Assembly (NCBI RefSeq): GCF_037975245.1
Contig: NC_092572.1
Span: 24,226,489-24,290,488 of the forward strand
Source of the DNA: Apostichopus japonicus
Taxonomy: Eukaryota > Echinodermata > Holothuroidea > Aspidochirotida > Stichopodidae
Reading direction: 5' to 3'
Length of the DNA: 64,000 bases
Shown: positions 46,241 through 57,378 of the stretch, one piece after another
How positions within the stretch are numbered: position 1 is the first letter of the stretch
Layout of the letters: every line of letters starts with the position of its first letter
Program-made: the position numbers and the translations under genes
The notes under the pieces: model-generated
What the model was told of the DNA's origin: nothing
Database searches by the model: none
What the model saw: only the letters and a program-made list of their open reading frames with translations

Positions 46241-46584
46241 AGCACTGTTCCTATAAACTCATTTAATCTGATGGGAAATGACACAAATAAAGCTAAAATA
46301 TGCAAAAGTTCACACTTTTATTTCTGCTGAAAAAAATGGGTCTTGAGAAGATGGAATTTTATTATCATGTAGCATATTGTACATGTACGGAAAACATCAC
46401 TAGCTGCGAAATTCAATCATGAAGACATAAATTCTTGAGCAAAAACACCCAAAAAAGTAGGTAAAATGCTCTAGGAATGATTTAGTTTCGAAATTTTGTC
46501 TATTAGTTGTAAAGACTCTGGATTTGGTCTCAAGATTATAAAATACTACGGTTCCTGCGTACAAAAAAACTGCTAGATACATTG

Positions 46585-46812
46585 TTGCAGGAGGATCTAA
46601 AATACATTATACATACATACATACATACTACAACATACTATCATATACATCACATAATACCCCATACTATCACAATCACATACTACCACATACTGTCACA
46701 TACTGTCATAATACATACACTCTAACATGCTATCATATACTGTTACATACTGTCACATACTGTCACATACTATCATACTATCACATACAGGAGGATCTAA
46801 AAGACATACATA
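46585..46812 (+). repeat. SINE-tail-derived minisatellite, plus orientation
   Basis: Starts TTGCAGGAGGATCTAAAATA, the SINE 3' end. It runs through CATACATAC into ACATACTATCACATACTGTC-type repeats and ends with a second copy of the SINE 3' end (CAGGAGGATCTAAAA, 46788 on). It is the inverted counterpart of 43461-43776. Confidence 0.87.
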
Positions 46813-46970
46813 AGTTGAGTGCTGTTATTTTGTGTTGCAACCTGACCACTTTGCACAGCATCTTGGGATGCGATACTGAGTTACCTGTACTGAGTTATTC
46901 CACCAAGTTTACATATTGGCTTTGGATTTTCACAGACACTTTTGTTCTGTTTTCTTTCTTACTTTCTTAC

Positions 46971-47303
46971 CCAAAACTTCCAACTGGAGCGACTCCGTAT
47001 CGCTGCCGACTCCGAATCTCTCACATTTGTATTTGCCGATGTCGTCCAATGAGACGCCCAATATCTGTAGAATTGCGTTGGAGGATTTGGTGGTCTCCTC
47101 GTATTGTAAGACGTAACGGTCGTCGCCGGCGTTGTACTCCGAAGTCTTGCCCTTAAAGTTATACGCAGCTATAGGCACATCTTGCCCGTCGACCTCCCGC
47201 TCCCACTTAACCACGATATCTTGCACGGTCGACACAAAGGAGCAAACCAGTTCGGCGGTAGAGCCTCTTATAGGACTGTTGGAGGACACGGTTATGGAAG
47301 ATT
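46971..47303 (-). CDS. V-like immunoglobulin domain exon (first Ig domain)
   Basis: This exon encodes a 111-codon N-terminal Ig domain (333 bp). The acceptor is GCCGTTTCCTTTTCCAG and the donor is GTAAGA; phase is 1-1. Joined to the signal-peptide exon it begins ESSITVSS. The V/I-set hallmarks are all present: Cys in ELVCSF, Trp in VVKWER, an R-Y strand-D motif (DDRYVLQY), the D-x-G-x-Y-x-C signature DIGKYKC, and a closing SLQLEVL strand. After the second Cys comes FGVG, which superficially resembles the F-G-x-G of antigen-receptor J segments, but only two residues separate it from the Cys. GC content is high compared with the intron. Confidence 0.9.
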
Positions 47304-47963
47304 CTGGAAAAGGAAACGGCAACAACAGCAGACCAAGAGAACTGATCGATATTTCCATGAACTTATAGGCATTTTATTATTAAAGGGGATGCATATTAAT
47401 ATTTAAGTAAAAGGAGAGGGACATGTTGAAGGGATATATAACCTGGGCTCCCTCAAAAATGACACTGATATGGCACAAAAATAATTTGACTATTTTGTTA
47501 AAAAACATTCTTTGATGGATCAACAATGATTAGCAAACCCTCCAGTCCAGGCAAGATGCTAGACACTTGATCAGGTTGATGATAGATCTACTGTATGTTG
47601 CTTTGTGCAGTGCTTTACATTTCCGCTAACCTGCAATTGTTGTGCTTTCAGTTATTAATGCTTCAGTTACTTCAGCTCTACTGTGACATGTATATACTAT
47701 AGCAATGGTAGGATAGTGTTCATTTGTTACTAATACGACAAGTTGAGGATAAAAGTTTTTTTTGTGTCAGATGAACAATCCATGTTAGCATGTCATCAAA
47801 CTTTTCATCATCGATTTGGTGAGGGGATTTGTACATGGCATGGGACATACTTCGCACGATCACAATGTGATAATGTAACATTCCTCATTATATGTTTAGA
47901 GATATTTGCTGTCTCTCAATATATGTGGTTCTTACTCTTATTCTTTAATACTCTGATTCTTAT
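47304..47963. other. First intron after the signal-peptide exon, 3' part
   Basis: No exon or repeat was recognised between the V-like exon and the SINE. Confidence 0.45.
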
Positions 47964-48198
47964 GGAAGTGTTAGCTCAGTGGTTAACGCCGGTGCCTTCC
48001 AATCATAAGGTCCCTGGTTCGAGTCACTCCAAGATTAATGTATGTCGTCCAGTTACAGAGTTGTTGACAATTGACAATTCATTATCATGGACGTTAAATA
48101 TGAAGAGACTGACTTCGGTCAGCTTGTGGCTTTGATAAGCCAATGAGGCTTCTTCCAAGTTCCTGCTTGCAGGAGGATCTAAAATACATACATACATG
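47964..48198 (+). mobile_element. tRNA-derived SINE, subfamily 2
   Basis: A box TAGCTCAGTGG (47972-47982) and B box GGTTCGAGTCA (48016-48026). The body is nearly that of the copy at 38577. The 3' hairpin TCCTGC/GCAGGA and GATCTAAAATACATAC tail are present. It lies in the intron between the signal-peptide and V-like exons, antisense to the Ig gene. Confidence 0.9.
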
Positions 48199-49182
48199 TA
48201 CTAAATGCACTGTTTTACGAATGAGCGTCAGTCTTTGTGAAACTTAGATTTTGAATGCGCAGCACGTTGAAGATCAGCTCAATCTTATAACAATTGAATA
48301 CAAGTTCAGGCTAGACAAAGGTTCAGACTTACCTCAAAGAAAGAATAACATCCACAAAAGACTGACCATAGAAAACGCTGTCAATTTATCGTTTTGCTTA
48401 AAACGTGTCGTATTTCAGCTACTCATGATCCGTGAAACTTTATTATTTGTGCTCTAGATATTGTCATAAAATGAGCTAATCAATGGCCAACAGGAAACCT
48501 CTCGATATATGCCACCAAAATTGAGCAGGATTGTACAGGCTATATATATAGCAATCACTGTGCAATACCAGTAGGAAACACATCCAAAGGAAATGAATGT
48601 TTTACTCATTTTTTAAGTGCACTCTAGAATCTGAACTGATATATCAAACTGATTGGCCCATTATCATATCCACAATATCTCCTTACGGTAAAACAACAGC
48701 AATTTTACAAGGGTGTACGTTCGACATTACGGAGTAAATTCTCCCTCCCCTTACCTACATGTGTGTTTCCAATGTCGCAGCATACTGTAATACTAGTACA
48801 TTCAGCATACTACTGTACCTTACAACAGAAATGGCTTGTTTTCATTATATTTCACTGTACATATAACTTAAAGTAAACTATATTTTGTGTAGTTTTTACT
48901 TTTCTTTTTGAAGGTCGTCCGTATTGGCTCTGAAATTTTAGCCTGCTACAAATTGCTCCACGCTTTCAGAAGAACTCTCCTAGAGAGCCTCTGTTCTTCC
49001 AAACTAGTCCCATCCAAACTGAAGAGTTTCATGCATTTACATTCAACGATTAGATATCAAACTGTGGATAACTAACTTTAAGAGTAACAGTACTTTAAAA
49101 CTGAGCATTTTGAGTATGGGTGACCATATTCGGATTTTCTAGCATATTTTGGCAGCATTAATGATGACCTGAAATACTTTAC

Positions 49183-49278
49183 CTGTTTGAGTGCAAAACT
49201 GTAATAAAGTTACCACAAAGATGGTCATCCAATGGAAGAAGGCAGTATCCATCTTTTGATAAAAAACAATGACAGATT
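49183..49278 (-). CDS. Signal-peptide exon of the Ig-superfamily gene (with 5' UTR bases)
   Basis: This exon begins the secreted or membrane Ig protein. On the minus strand, TTTACCTTTTTGATTTCAG is an acceptor, so at least one non-coding exon lies further upstream. 26 UTR bases follow, then ATG at 49252-49250 in strong Kozak context (A at -3, G at +4). The 23 codons start MDTAFFHW and have a hydrophobic core MTIFVVTLLQF, then a polar C-TQT end. This is a typical signal peptide. The exon ends ACA G followed by donor GTAAAG: phase 1, exactly matching the V-like exon, so the join makes Glu. The ORF is too short for length-based finders. The identification rests on the splice signals, phase and hydrophobic profile together. 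Confidence 0.82.
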
Positions 49279-49319
49279 CTGAAATCAAAAAGGTAAAGAA
49301 ATATTAAAGTGCAGTGAAC

Positions 49320-49868
49320 ATGGCCATACCTCACATTAGCCATACCTCACCATAGGAGGGAGGACCATACCGCACAACAGGGAGGACCATACCTCACAAC
49401 AGGAACAGCCATACCTCACAAGAGGGAGAACCATACCGCACAAACAGGGAAGACCATACCGCACAACAGGGAGGACGGTACCGCACAACAGGGAGGACCG
49501 TACCGCACAACAGGGAGGACCATACCTCACAAGAAGGAGGACCAGACCGCACAAACAGTAACAACCATACCTCACAACAGGCAGGACCATACCGCACAAC
49601 AGGGAGGACCATACCTCATAACAGGGAGGACCATACCTCATAACAGGAACGGCCATACCTCACAAGAGGGAGGACTGTACCGCACAACAGGTAGGACCAT
49701 ACCTTAAAACAGGAACAACCATACCTCACAAGAGGGAAGACCATAACTCATAACATGGACAACCGTACCTCACAACAGGGAGGATCATGCCTCACAACAG
49801 GGAGGTGTATACCTCAAATAAATCAGGGCCATATCTCACACTGGTCAGGGAGAGCCATATCTCACTAT
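49320..49868 (+). repeat. 22-bp minisatellite, about 25 units
   Basis: The unit is CAGGGAGGACCATACCGCACAA, with CC(T/G)CACAA and GGAACAG(C) variants. The array begins about 40 bp from the acceptor of the signal-peptide exon. Minus frames reading Cys/Gly/Val/Arg/Tyr repeats are artefacts. Confidence 0.93.
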
Positions 49869-52800
49869 TAGGCTAGATACATATGAAAGTACAATAGTAG
49901 AGTAGAGACAGGTGAGTGAAGAGTGCAGCAAACATTAAATTTAGGGACGAGAGAACGATGTCAAATTATCTAAATCCGCCCAAATATTTAGAGATATTGA
50001 AAGGTCCACAAAACACAGGTGGTCTTCAGCTATCTTTCCACCAGCTACAGTCTTATAAACCTTGAAACGTTTTGGGCATTGATGATTGCACCTTTTGTAA
50101 ACAGTTAAATACACCTGTTTACGATAAACAAACTTTAAAGGGCTCACAACAGCAATGCCAAATATCTAAACACAAAATTACTCCCAGTTAGGTCTCTTCA
50201 CCAATTTTTCATTGTTCCTATGGAGTAATACCACTTAAAACCCTATTTAGTTGAACACAAATTTATGTCTGGTGTGACAGCTCAATTTATAAAGTTCTCA
50301 GCATTTCTATGGTAGCTTTACAGGTTTTCATAATGCAAAGTAAGTCAACTGAATCAAATCCACAAAGGTGGGGATGAAATCTTTTAAGTACAATCAGCTT
50401 TAACAGAAACCAACTTCTAAAGCTGAAAAAACTGTTTAACTTGGAAGAAAGGTGAGTTATGAAGCATGGTAATCATCTACTTACTGCAGGTCAGAACTTA
50501 TTATAATATCACTGAATATGCATGACGCCCTAACTAGCATAGAATGTGTTGATGTACACTACTGTACTCTTGTGTAACACTCTGTATAGATAGATCTATA
50601 CATATATATACAAATGACCTTGCCTGAATAAAGAGCCCTTTCAAAATATTTTTCAACTTTGTAATATAAAATTTGGGACTCACATATATCTAAATATCTA
50701 TCTAGATCTATATATATTTTATTTATACAGTATATTTCTACTGACCAAGTCAGTGTTAGTCAGTAGTAGATTTAGTCTGTAGTACTTCCTTATAAGTATA
50801 ATTTTCCTGTAATCATTTCATTTCTAACTAGCTAGTTCTTAGTTAAATCACCAGGCATACAATGAGTCTTTCTTGCCTCTTGGTACACAAAAGATATATC
50901 TTCACCTGTTCTCTGAGATGTCATCATCAATCAAGAGCGAGAAAAGAACTCTTTTCTCTACAGTGGACTATCGGCAATAAATATTTTTCACAAAATCAAA
51001 ACTTTCTAGGCCATATCTCATAAAAGTTCATTGCGATACTTTATTTTCAATATTTAATAAGGTCTAGATATATACTGCTGATCTCATTATGGTAGCAAAT
51101 ATAATCATAACTTTCATTAGGCCTTATGTTATATTTTACACAAATGTGTAAAACTACATTCACGGAAAAATGGTGACATCGTTCACAGTTGAAAACTCAT
51201 ATTTTCATTATTATTATTATTATCATTATTATTATTATTACTAGCTAGTATAGTACTGTATTAATACTATTATGATTAGTTTGAAAATAACACTAGATGA
51301 CAGGCAACCACACATGATCATATGGCTAGCCAAAATAAATTACACTACATACTTGCGTGGTAAACTACCTGTCATATTTGTAGCAAAGGATTGGTAGCCT
51401 ACAACTTACAAGAATACTGCTATGCCTGATTTTAAGGTAGGCATAGGCCTATTTAAATGGTTGCCAATAGTGGCAGAGCCCGACCGGTTCACTCTACTTG
51501 TGAAGCTGTAACGTCAAGTTGGAGTCTACAGTATATTATTAGTAGTAATATAACCAACCTACCAGTATCACACGATCGAACGATTTCAGAATCTGCGAAA
51601 AAGTTTTTTAAGTCATGAAATAATCCGTGAAATTCCTCTTTGAATCCAAAATTTAAGAAATCAACAACGATACGGTTACAGTCCGGCCATTGTCGACGTT
51701 TTTCATGCACTTTAAATGTATTATTCCGTTTGCTAATCAATCACAGTAAGGTACTACATGGGACGTCGCGATCGTCTGGCACTGCATGCGCGGGCTTACA
51801 TATATACACACAGCACTGGACACACCGATGAAAATTAAAACCACGGAGACGTACTGAGGATTGTAAATCAAAGCACTAAACACACAGAAGGCTAAACATG
51901 TGATAAGGTAGTGTTTCTGAAATTCGGAACAAGATTGAAATGTGTAAAACAATTCTCCAAATGCCCCCACACGTTTTCACTTTAATATCTGTAACAACGT
52001 ATAGGTATTGTCCAAAATCAAGAGTTATTAGATTTCCCTTATTTTGCATTTGATAAATCCAAACAATTCCACGAACAACAACCACATGCTCTAACTATTC
52101 TTGCTATTCCGCTCTTCATACGCGTGTATAATATCCGTTGCCTAACCATCGCACTTCATACGACCTGTTTAGTGATCAAAAATCAACAGCAGACGTTTGA
52201 AAAACTTTTCGGAAAATTAGAGGACGCCCTTCCAATTTCAGTTTTTGTGTCTAATCCTGGTGTCAAGGAGTCGATATTAATCTGCTCGTTTGTTCTCCTT
52301 TCTCAGATCAAAAGTAAAGTATGAAATGTTTCCCGAAAGGTAATGACGGCGGTGTTGGTCCTACCTGTCAAGAGCCGTATATGGTGTTGTCCAGTGAGCG
52401 CTAAAGTATCTTGACTAATCAAAAATCGTGCTGGCCAAACTCTCTCTATATGCGGCACTGTACCTGTAGCGCGTACAATTTGTCACATGGTTATACTCGT
52501 AATGTGTAAGGTTGGCATGTAATATACATTCTTGTGTAATCGAATGAGAACTTAATTTCAGAATACATCCAAAAAAATGTGTGCTCCTCGTACGTCATCG
52601 CCAAGCAGTAATTTTCGTTATAGATATTTCCATTTTCGTGTATTATATTTAATGCCAACTTTAATACGTTACCTCTGTCAACATTATGGTACTAACCTAA
52701 AAAGCGTCAGGTACATTGACTATGGTAAAGAGGTTAACAATTTCTGCATCAACACAACCGGCTTGTTTTTAACATTTAAAGACTTATTAACTACATTATG

Positions 52801-53061
52801 TTATCAACATTTACTAATTTAATATTACCAAGTACAATTTTATCGCGTCTTTGAAAATTTATTCTACCTGTTGAATGTTTTTTCTAACATTGAACAAACA
52901 GTGCAGACCCTACGACTCTAGTAATAGCAACCTATCTAAGAAATGACAGTCTAGCCGTTGCTGGCCAAATAACAAAGTCTTTGGCTTTGAGTTCATCGTT
53001 CCTGTATATTGCCGTGTTGGAAGAATCTAACCGTAATAGTAATTACCGACTTTGCAATCCG
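49869..53061. other. Upstream region of the Ig gene, non-coding
   Basis: The missing 5' UTR exon or exons and promoter probably lie here or beyond, but I could not place them. A GATACTG|GTAGGT donor-like site occurs on the minus strand near 51558. An (ATT)n run is at 51200-51240. Frames on both strands at 51.5-52.8 kb match no family. Confidence 0.4.
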
Positions 53062-53432
53062 CATTATAGTCATTGCAGACTGTGCAATCTACGGTCCCTC
53101 TTCACAATTTTTCAAGGTCGGCAAAAGTGTCTCCATAGGTTTCCCTCTCAAGGAAACATGAAAGTAATAAAAAGCAAATAGTAGAACAGATTTTAGGTAC
53201 GATAGTTACTAGGTTTTTAATTAATTTTTTATTTGGCGGGGGGGGGGGGGGGGCTTTGCTTTGTGTGTTGATGGGAATTACATTGTGTACGAAAATTGGT
53301 TCGATTGAGACAATTCAGACCTTCAAAGAACCGAGATTTGTTAACAACTAACGAAAACTTATGGTTCTTATAGCTAATAATTTACATGGTTATGACAATG
53401 AAAATAGAAATAATAAGGAGTGTTCATATTTC
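53062..53432 (+). repeat. Dispersed repeat, copy 1 (371 bp)
   Basis: Matches 56999-57378 almost throughout, from CATTATAGTCATTGCAGACT to GGAGTGTTCATATTTC. It includes a variable poly-G run (about 17 G here, about 13 there). Same orientation. No inverted termini were recognised, and it is probably part of a longer uncharacterised repeat. Confidence 0.9.
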
Positions 53433-53641
53433 CGACTTTTCATGGTAGTGTTTATATGGTGAAATCATTTGCAAAGACCTAGAGACCACATTACTTCGAA
53501 GATACACTTTTATAACTCGTTGTGGAACTGTATGGTGCGTACTCTCTTGTTCCGGTGTTAAAAAACCCCAGAGGAAAGCGATAGTTCGCCCTGGTGGTTA
53601 CGGGAGCTAGGGTGAGGGTGGGCAATGGCGTTAACCTTTAA

Positions 53642-54257
53642 AGCAGCATTTTGCGTTGGGTCGCTTTTTTCCACTTTTTTAACATGTGCATCGATTTTTT
53701 TACATGTATCAATCATAAAACAGCAATCTAAGATACCATCCAAGTTTCACCCTGCCAAGAGCGTTAATTAGCGAGTAATTAACGATTTATGTCGATAAAT
53801 GAGAAGAGTGTCCTCGACAAATTTCACAGTTAAAATTAATCGCATACAATTCCGCCAAACCCACTAGTTTGAATTCAACCAATCAAAGATGCAGGTTTAG
53901 TTATGAGCCGTTGCTAAAAATAGATTCAAGACTTCGCGTTGGTTGTACCAGGGAGTTGTTATGCAACTCCCTGGTACAACTGCCATATAGACTGTACACA
54001 AATCAAGCGTGGTGTTATATTACGTATCTGTCAATGACGTTCGTAGTGTTTAAATATTCATATTGTGGGCGAGGTTTATTGGGTTCCCAACGGAAAATAT
54101 CTTGGAGAACAACAAAGTTGAAAGTTGCAAATTTTTCGACTTTTATGCCACCATTTGAAGTAAAATATAAATAGATTAGCTAGTTATGTATGTCGTTATG
54201 GCAAAGTGGAATCAGTGAGGTTGAGAAAAATCATAGAAAATGACGCAAAATGCTGCT
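53642..54257. mobile_element. TTAA-flanked MITE-like element, 616 bp
   Basis: The 15-bp perfect inverted termini are AGCAGCATTTTGCGT and ACGCAAAATGCTGCT, each directly flanked by TTAA (53638-53641 and 54258-54261). TTAA duplication is the signature of piggyBac-type transposition. The class assignment is an inference because the TIR could extend into the TTAA. There is no transposase. A perfect 17-bp hairpin lies inside it. Confidence 0.75.
53942..53980. repeat. Perfect 17-bp inverted repeat, 5-bp loop
   Basis: GTTGTACCAGGGAGTTG, loop TTATG, then its exact complement CAACTCCCTGGTACAAC. It lies within the TTAA-flanked element. The stem is too short for a conventional microRNA precursor. Confidence 0.95.
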
Positions 54258-55556
54258 TTAAAGTATATCACTACTCCTTTGATAGTCATCTTATCGTGCA
54301 GGACTATCGACTTTAATAATAGAGGGCGACAGAGACATCTATCGGAGGAAAATTCTTCCATCTGCTCTTGTTAAAGTCTGGTCGGCCATTAGTGACCATC
54401 GTTTGATACGAAGTAATCATTCGTAACTGCCAATTTACTTACCATAACTCGGGTCTGAAGCTTGCGGTGAAACAGATTAATTAAATAGATGGCCTTCTAC
54501 GTCTCAATACGTTTATGATCGTACAACACTCGCATCTTTATACGTAATGCATTCAAAGGTTTCATCCGTGAATAACGAAGTGTATTTTGTCTCTATAATA
54601 CTTTTCCTGTTTGCTCATATTCTGCAGTTGGCACCAACTCACTTTCTGTAAACTATTTGGGAATGGCTGACTCTACAAATTCCCAATTCTACCAAAAGTT
54701 CACATCAACATCGTATCCGCCTCCCCCCCCCCCCCTCCCCCTCTCCAACCGCCACCTCTCTCCGTTATAGCCTTTTTATGATCATTGTGTATCTCGAAAA
54801 ATATACCAAATATACTGTGATATGTTGAAGTGTGGCGGAATTCCTTTAAAACTATTAATGTACAATCACTCACTCTCTTAACATTTACATTGATAAGCTA
54901 CCTAGAATACATGACAGCTGAAAATAAAGGATGTTCTCAGTTTGCTGAATATCATTAACCTGAATACCAAGATCATGAATGGTGTAAACTTCATTTTCAG
55001 AGAGTAATTGCACAACTTTAACCCTCTCCCTTACAGACACTGACCCACAGAAAGTGTGTTTACCTATAGCATTAAATAATCCATCACGCAACTACTGCCT
55101 GTGTTACTTGTTGACTTCTTTAGCTAGAATGCGACACTTTCTTACCAGTTATTGCTACTTCCTCCCTGCATATCATGTGAATAGCGCGTGGGCTTTTATT
55201 ATGTTCTATATTGTGAAGGTTACTCGCTGAATGCTAAAGACTGGGCATATTGCTTGTCACGGTCCGTATTCACGTGAAGAACAAAAATATTTTTCACCTC
55301 GAAATGATTTACAATGGCTACATATGGCAATAACCCTCACTCATTCAAAATGCTCACCGAACCCAAGCTTTAGTTTGGGTGTAACCGACCTTGCTAGTTA
55401 GTTCCTCTTTCGTAGACCGCGCTGGTAAGACCTGTTACAAATCAACCTGCTTGATTCAACAGTTTGCTGCTACATTTTGACAAGTTTCGAGCTGCCTCTT
55501 GGTTCAATCGCTTTGTTCCTCTTACCAGCTGACTTAAGTGTGTTTTCTCTTGTTAG

Positions 55557-55925
55557 TGGATCCCTACATTTGTCACCAGTCACCAGCCTAGTGCACCATC
55601 TGTACCGATACATCACCAGTCTAGTGCACCATCTGTACCAATACATCACCAGCCTAGTGCACCATCTGTACCGATACATCACCAGCCTAGTGCACCATCT
55701 GTACTGATACATCACCAGCCTAGTGCACCATCTGTACTGATACAACACCAGTCTAGTGCACCATCTGTACCGATACAACACCAGCCTAGTGCACCATCTG
55801 TACCAATACATCACCAGCCTAGTGCACCTTCTGTACCGATACAACACCTGTCTAGTGCACACTCAATACCAATACATCCAAACGATACCAGGCAGACAGA
55901 TACAAGTCACGCCAGCAAACTGTAA
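55557..55925 (+). repeat. 33-bp minisatellite with an open 11-residue repeat frame
   Basis: About eight copies of CACCAGCCTAGTGCACCATC plus TGTACCGATACAT span 55585-55860. Several frames on both strands are open. One plus frame (55557-55925, 123 codons) repeats HHQPSAPSVPI and ends HASKL-stop. It lacks an ATG but is preceded by an acceptor-like TGTGTTTTCTCTTGTTAG. Openness in several frames argues that it is a DNA repeat first; coding status is unproven. Confidence 0.7.
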
Positions 55926-56349
55926 CTGTTAGTGAGTATAGCCCAAACCAAATCAGTAGTCTGCATCATTTTATCTATTTGAGTCGGTTAACTAAAGTTT
56001 GCCGTGTCGACACGTTAGTCTACTTTTGTTATCATTTTGTTAAATTGTTTTAAATATAGACCTATTCCAATTTTTTTATAGCCTGGGTAGATTGAAATTC
56101 ATGTATCAGGATGTTTTGGTTATGGCATTGAACATTTCTCAGCAATTGACTGTACAGTGAAGATCAATTAAGGCCACTTAAGGGATTAAATGTTGCATTT
56201 CTCGGATCTATAACATAAATTATAAACATTGTAGATACAAACCATGGTCATCTACATTTTCCGTTGTTGTTGTTTTTTGTTGTTGTATAACACCCGGTCA
56301 GTGTTCCAACTGCTGTTTTGTGTGTTTCATGTAATTTCTTTGTATTTCA

Positions 56350-56408
56350 GATATATATATATACCTATTTATAAATATATATATATATATATATGTATTA
56401 ACATATAT

Positions 56409-56454
<46 letters not shown>

Positions 56455-56496
56455 AATATATATATAATATAAATATATATATATATATATATGTTA

Positions 56497-56549
<53 letters not shown>

Positions 56550-56572
56550 ATATATAAATATATATATATATA

Positions 56573-56623
<51 letters not shown>

Positions 56624-56624
56624 A

Positions 56625-56695
<71 letters not shown>

Positions 56696-56703
56696 AATAG
56701 GTA
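56350..56703. repeat. AT tract bounded by inverted repeats (imperfect palindrome)
   Basis: TACCTATTTATAAATATATA (56362 on) recurs as its exact complement ending at 56703. Between them are (AT)n blocks with GTATTAAC on the left (56395) and GTTAATAC on the right (56493, 56621). The internal markers are not perfectly symmetric. Tyr/Ile frames are artefacts. Confidence 0.9.
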
Positions 56704-56780
56704 AAATGACATATGCCAATTCTATGACTTATCCAACTTTCTATTGTTATGTAAAGCATGACAATTAGCTAACACTTTTT

Positions 56781-56835
56781 CCCTTGTATCCGTTTCGATA
56801 TCATCCGTATACCTTCATACTGAACTCCTGCACCC
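56781..56835 (+). repeat. Short dispersed repeat (CCTTGTATCCGTTTCGATAT)
   Basis: Shares CCCTTGTATCCGTTTCGATA and CATACTGAAC(T/C)CC with two tandem copies at 60829 and 61028. Confidence 0.75.
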
Positions 56836-56998
56836 CACCAAACAGGTCGCAAGTGTGTGTATATAGTCGCTCATGATTGGTCGGAAAAGTTACTTCATAT
56901 ACAGCTTCACTTCAAGGTTACGAAAAGGTCTGCATACAATCGTTACAACGAAGATATACCCGTTCAAATTACCTTTTAGCTGTTCGTATCTTTATCTT

Positions 56999-57378
56999 CA
57001 TTATAGTCATTGCAGACTGGGCAATCTGCGGTCCCTCTTCACAATTTTCAAGGTCGGCAAAAGTGTCTCCATAGGTTTCCCTCTCGAGGAACCATCAAAG
57101 TAATAAAAAGCAAATAATAGAACAGGTTTTAGATACGATAGCAACTAGGTTTTTAGTTATTTCTTTTTCTTTTTGGGACGGGGGGGGGGGGGAGGTTGGG
57201 GCTTTGCTTTGTATGTTGATGGAAATACATTTTGTATGAAAATTGGTCGATTGAGACAATTCAGACCTTCGAAGAACCGAGATTTGTTAACAACTAACGG
57301 AAACTTATGGTTCTCATAGCTAATAATTTACATGGTTATGATAATGAAAATAGAAATAATAAGGAGTGTTCATATTTC
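56999..57378 (+). repeat. Dispersed repeat, copy 2 (380 bp)
   Basis: Direct counterpart of 53062-53432, diverged by scattered substitutions and poly-G length. Confidence 0.9.

Noticed and set aside
47743-48135. 130-codon plus frame
   Set aside because: Its 3' half is the SINE at 47964 and the rest matches nothing; it is antisense within the Ig gene intron.
56244-56719. Tyr/Ile repeat frames of over 100 codons on both strands
   Set aside because: Translation of (AT)n; no coding signal.
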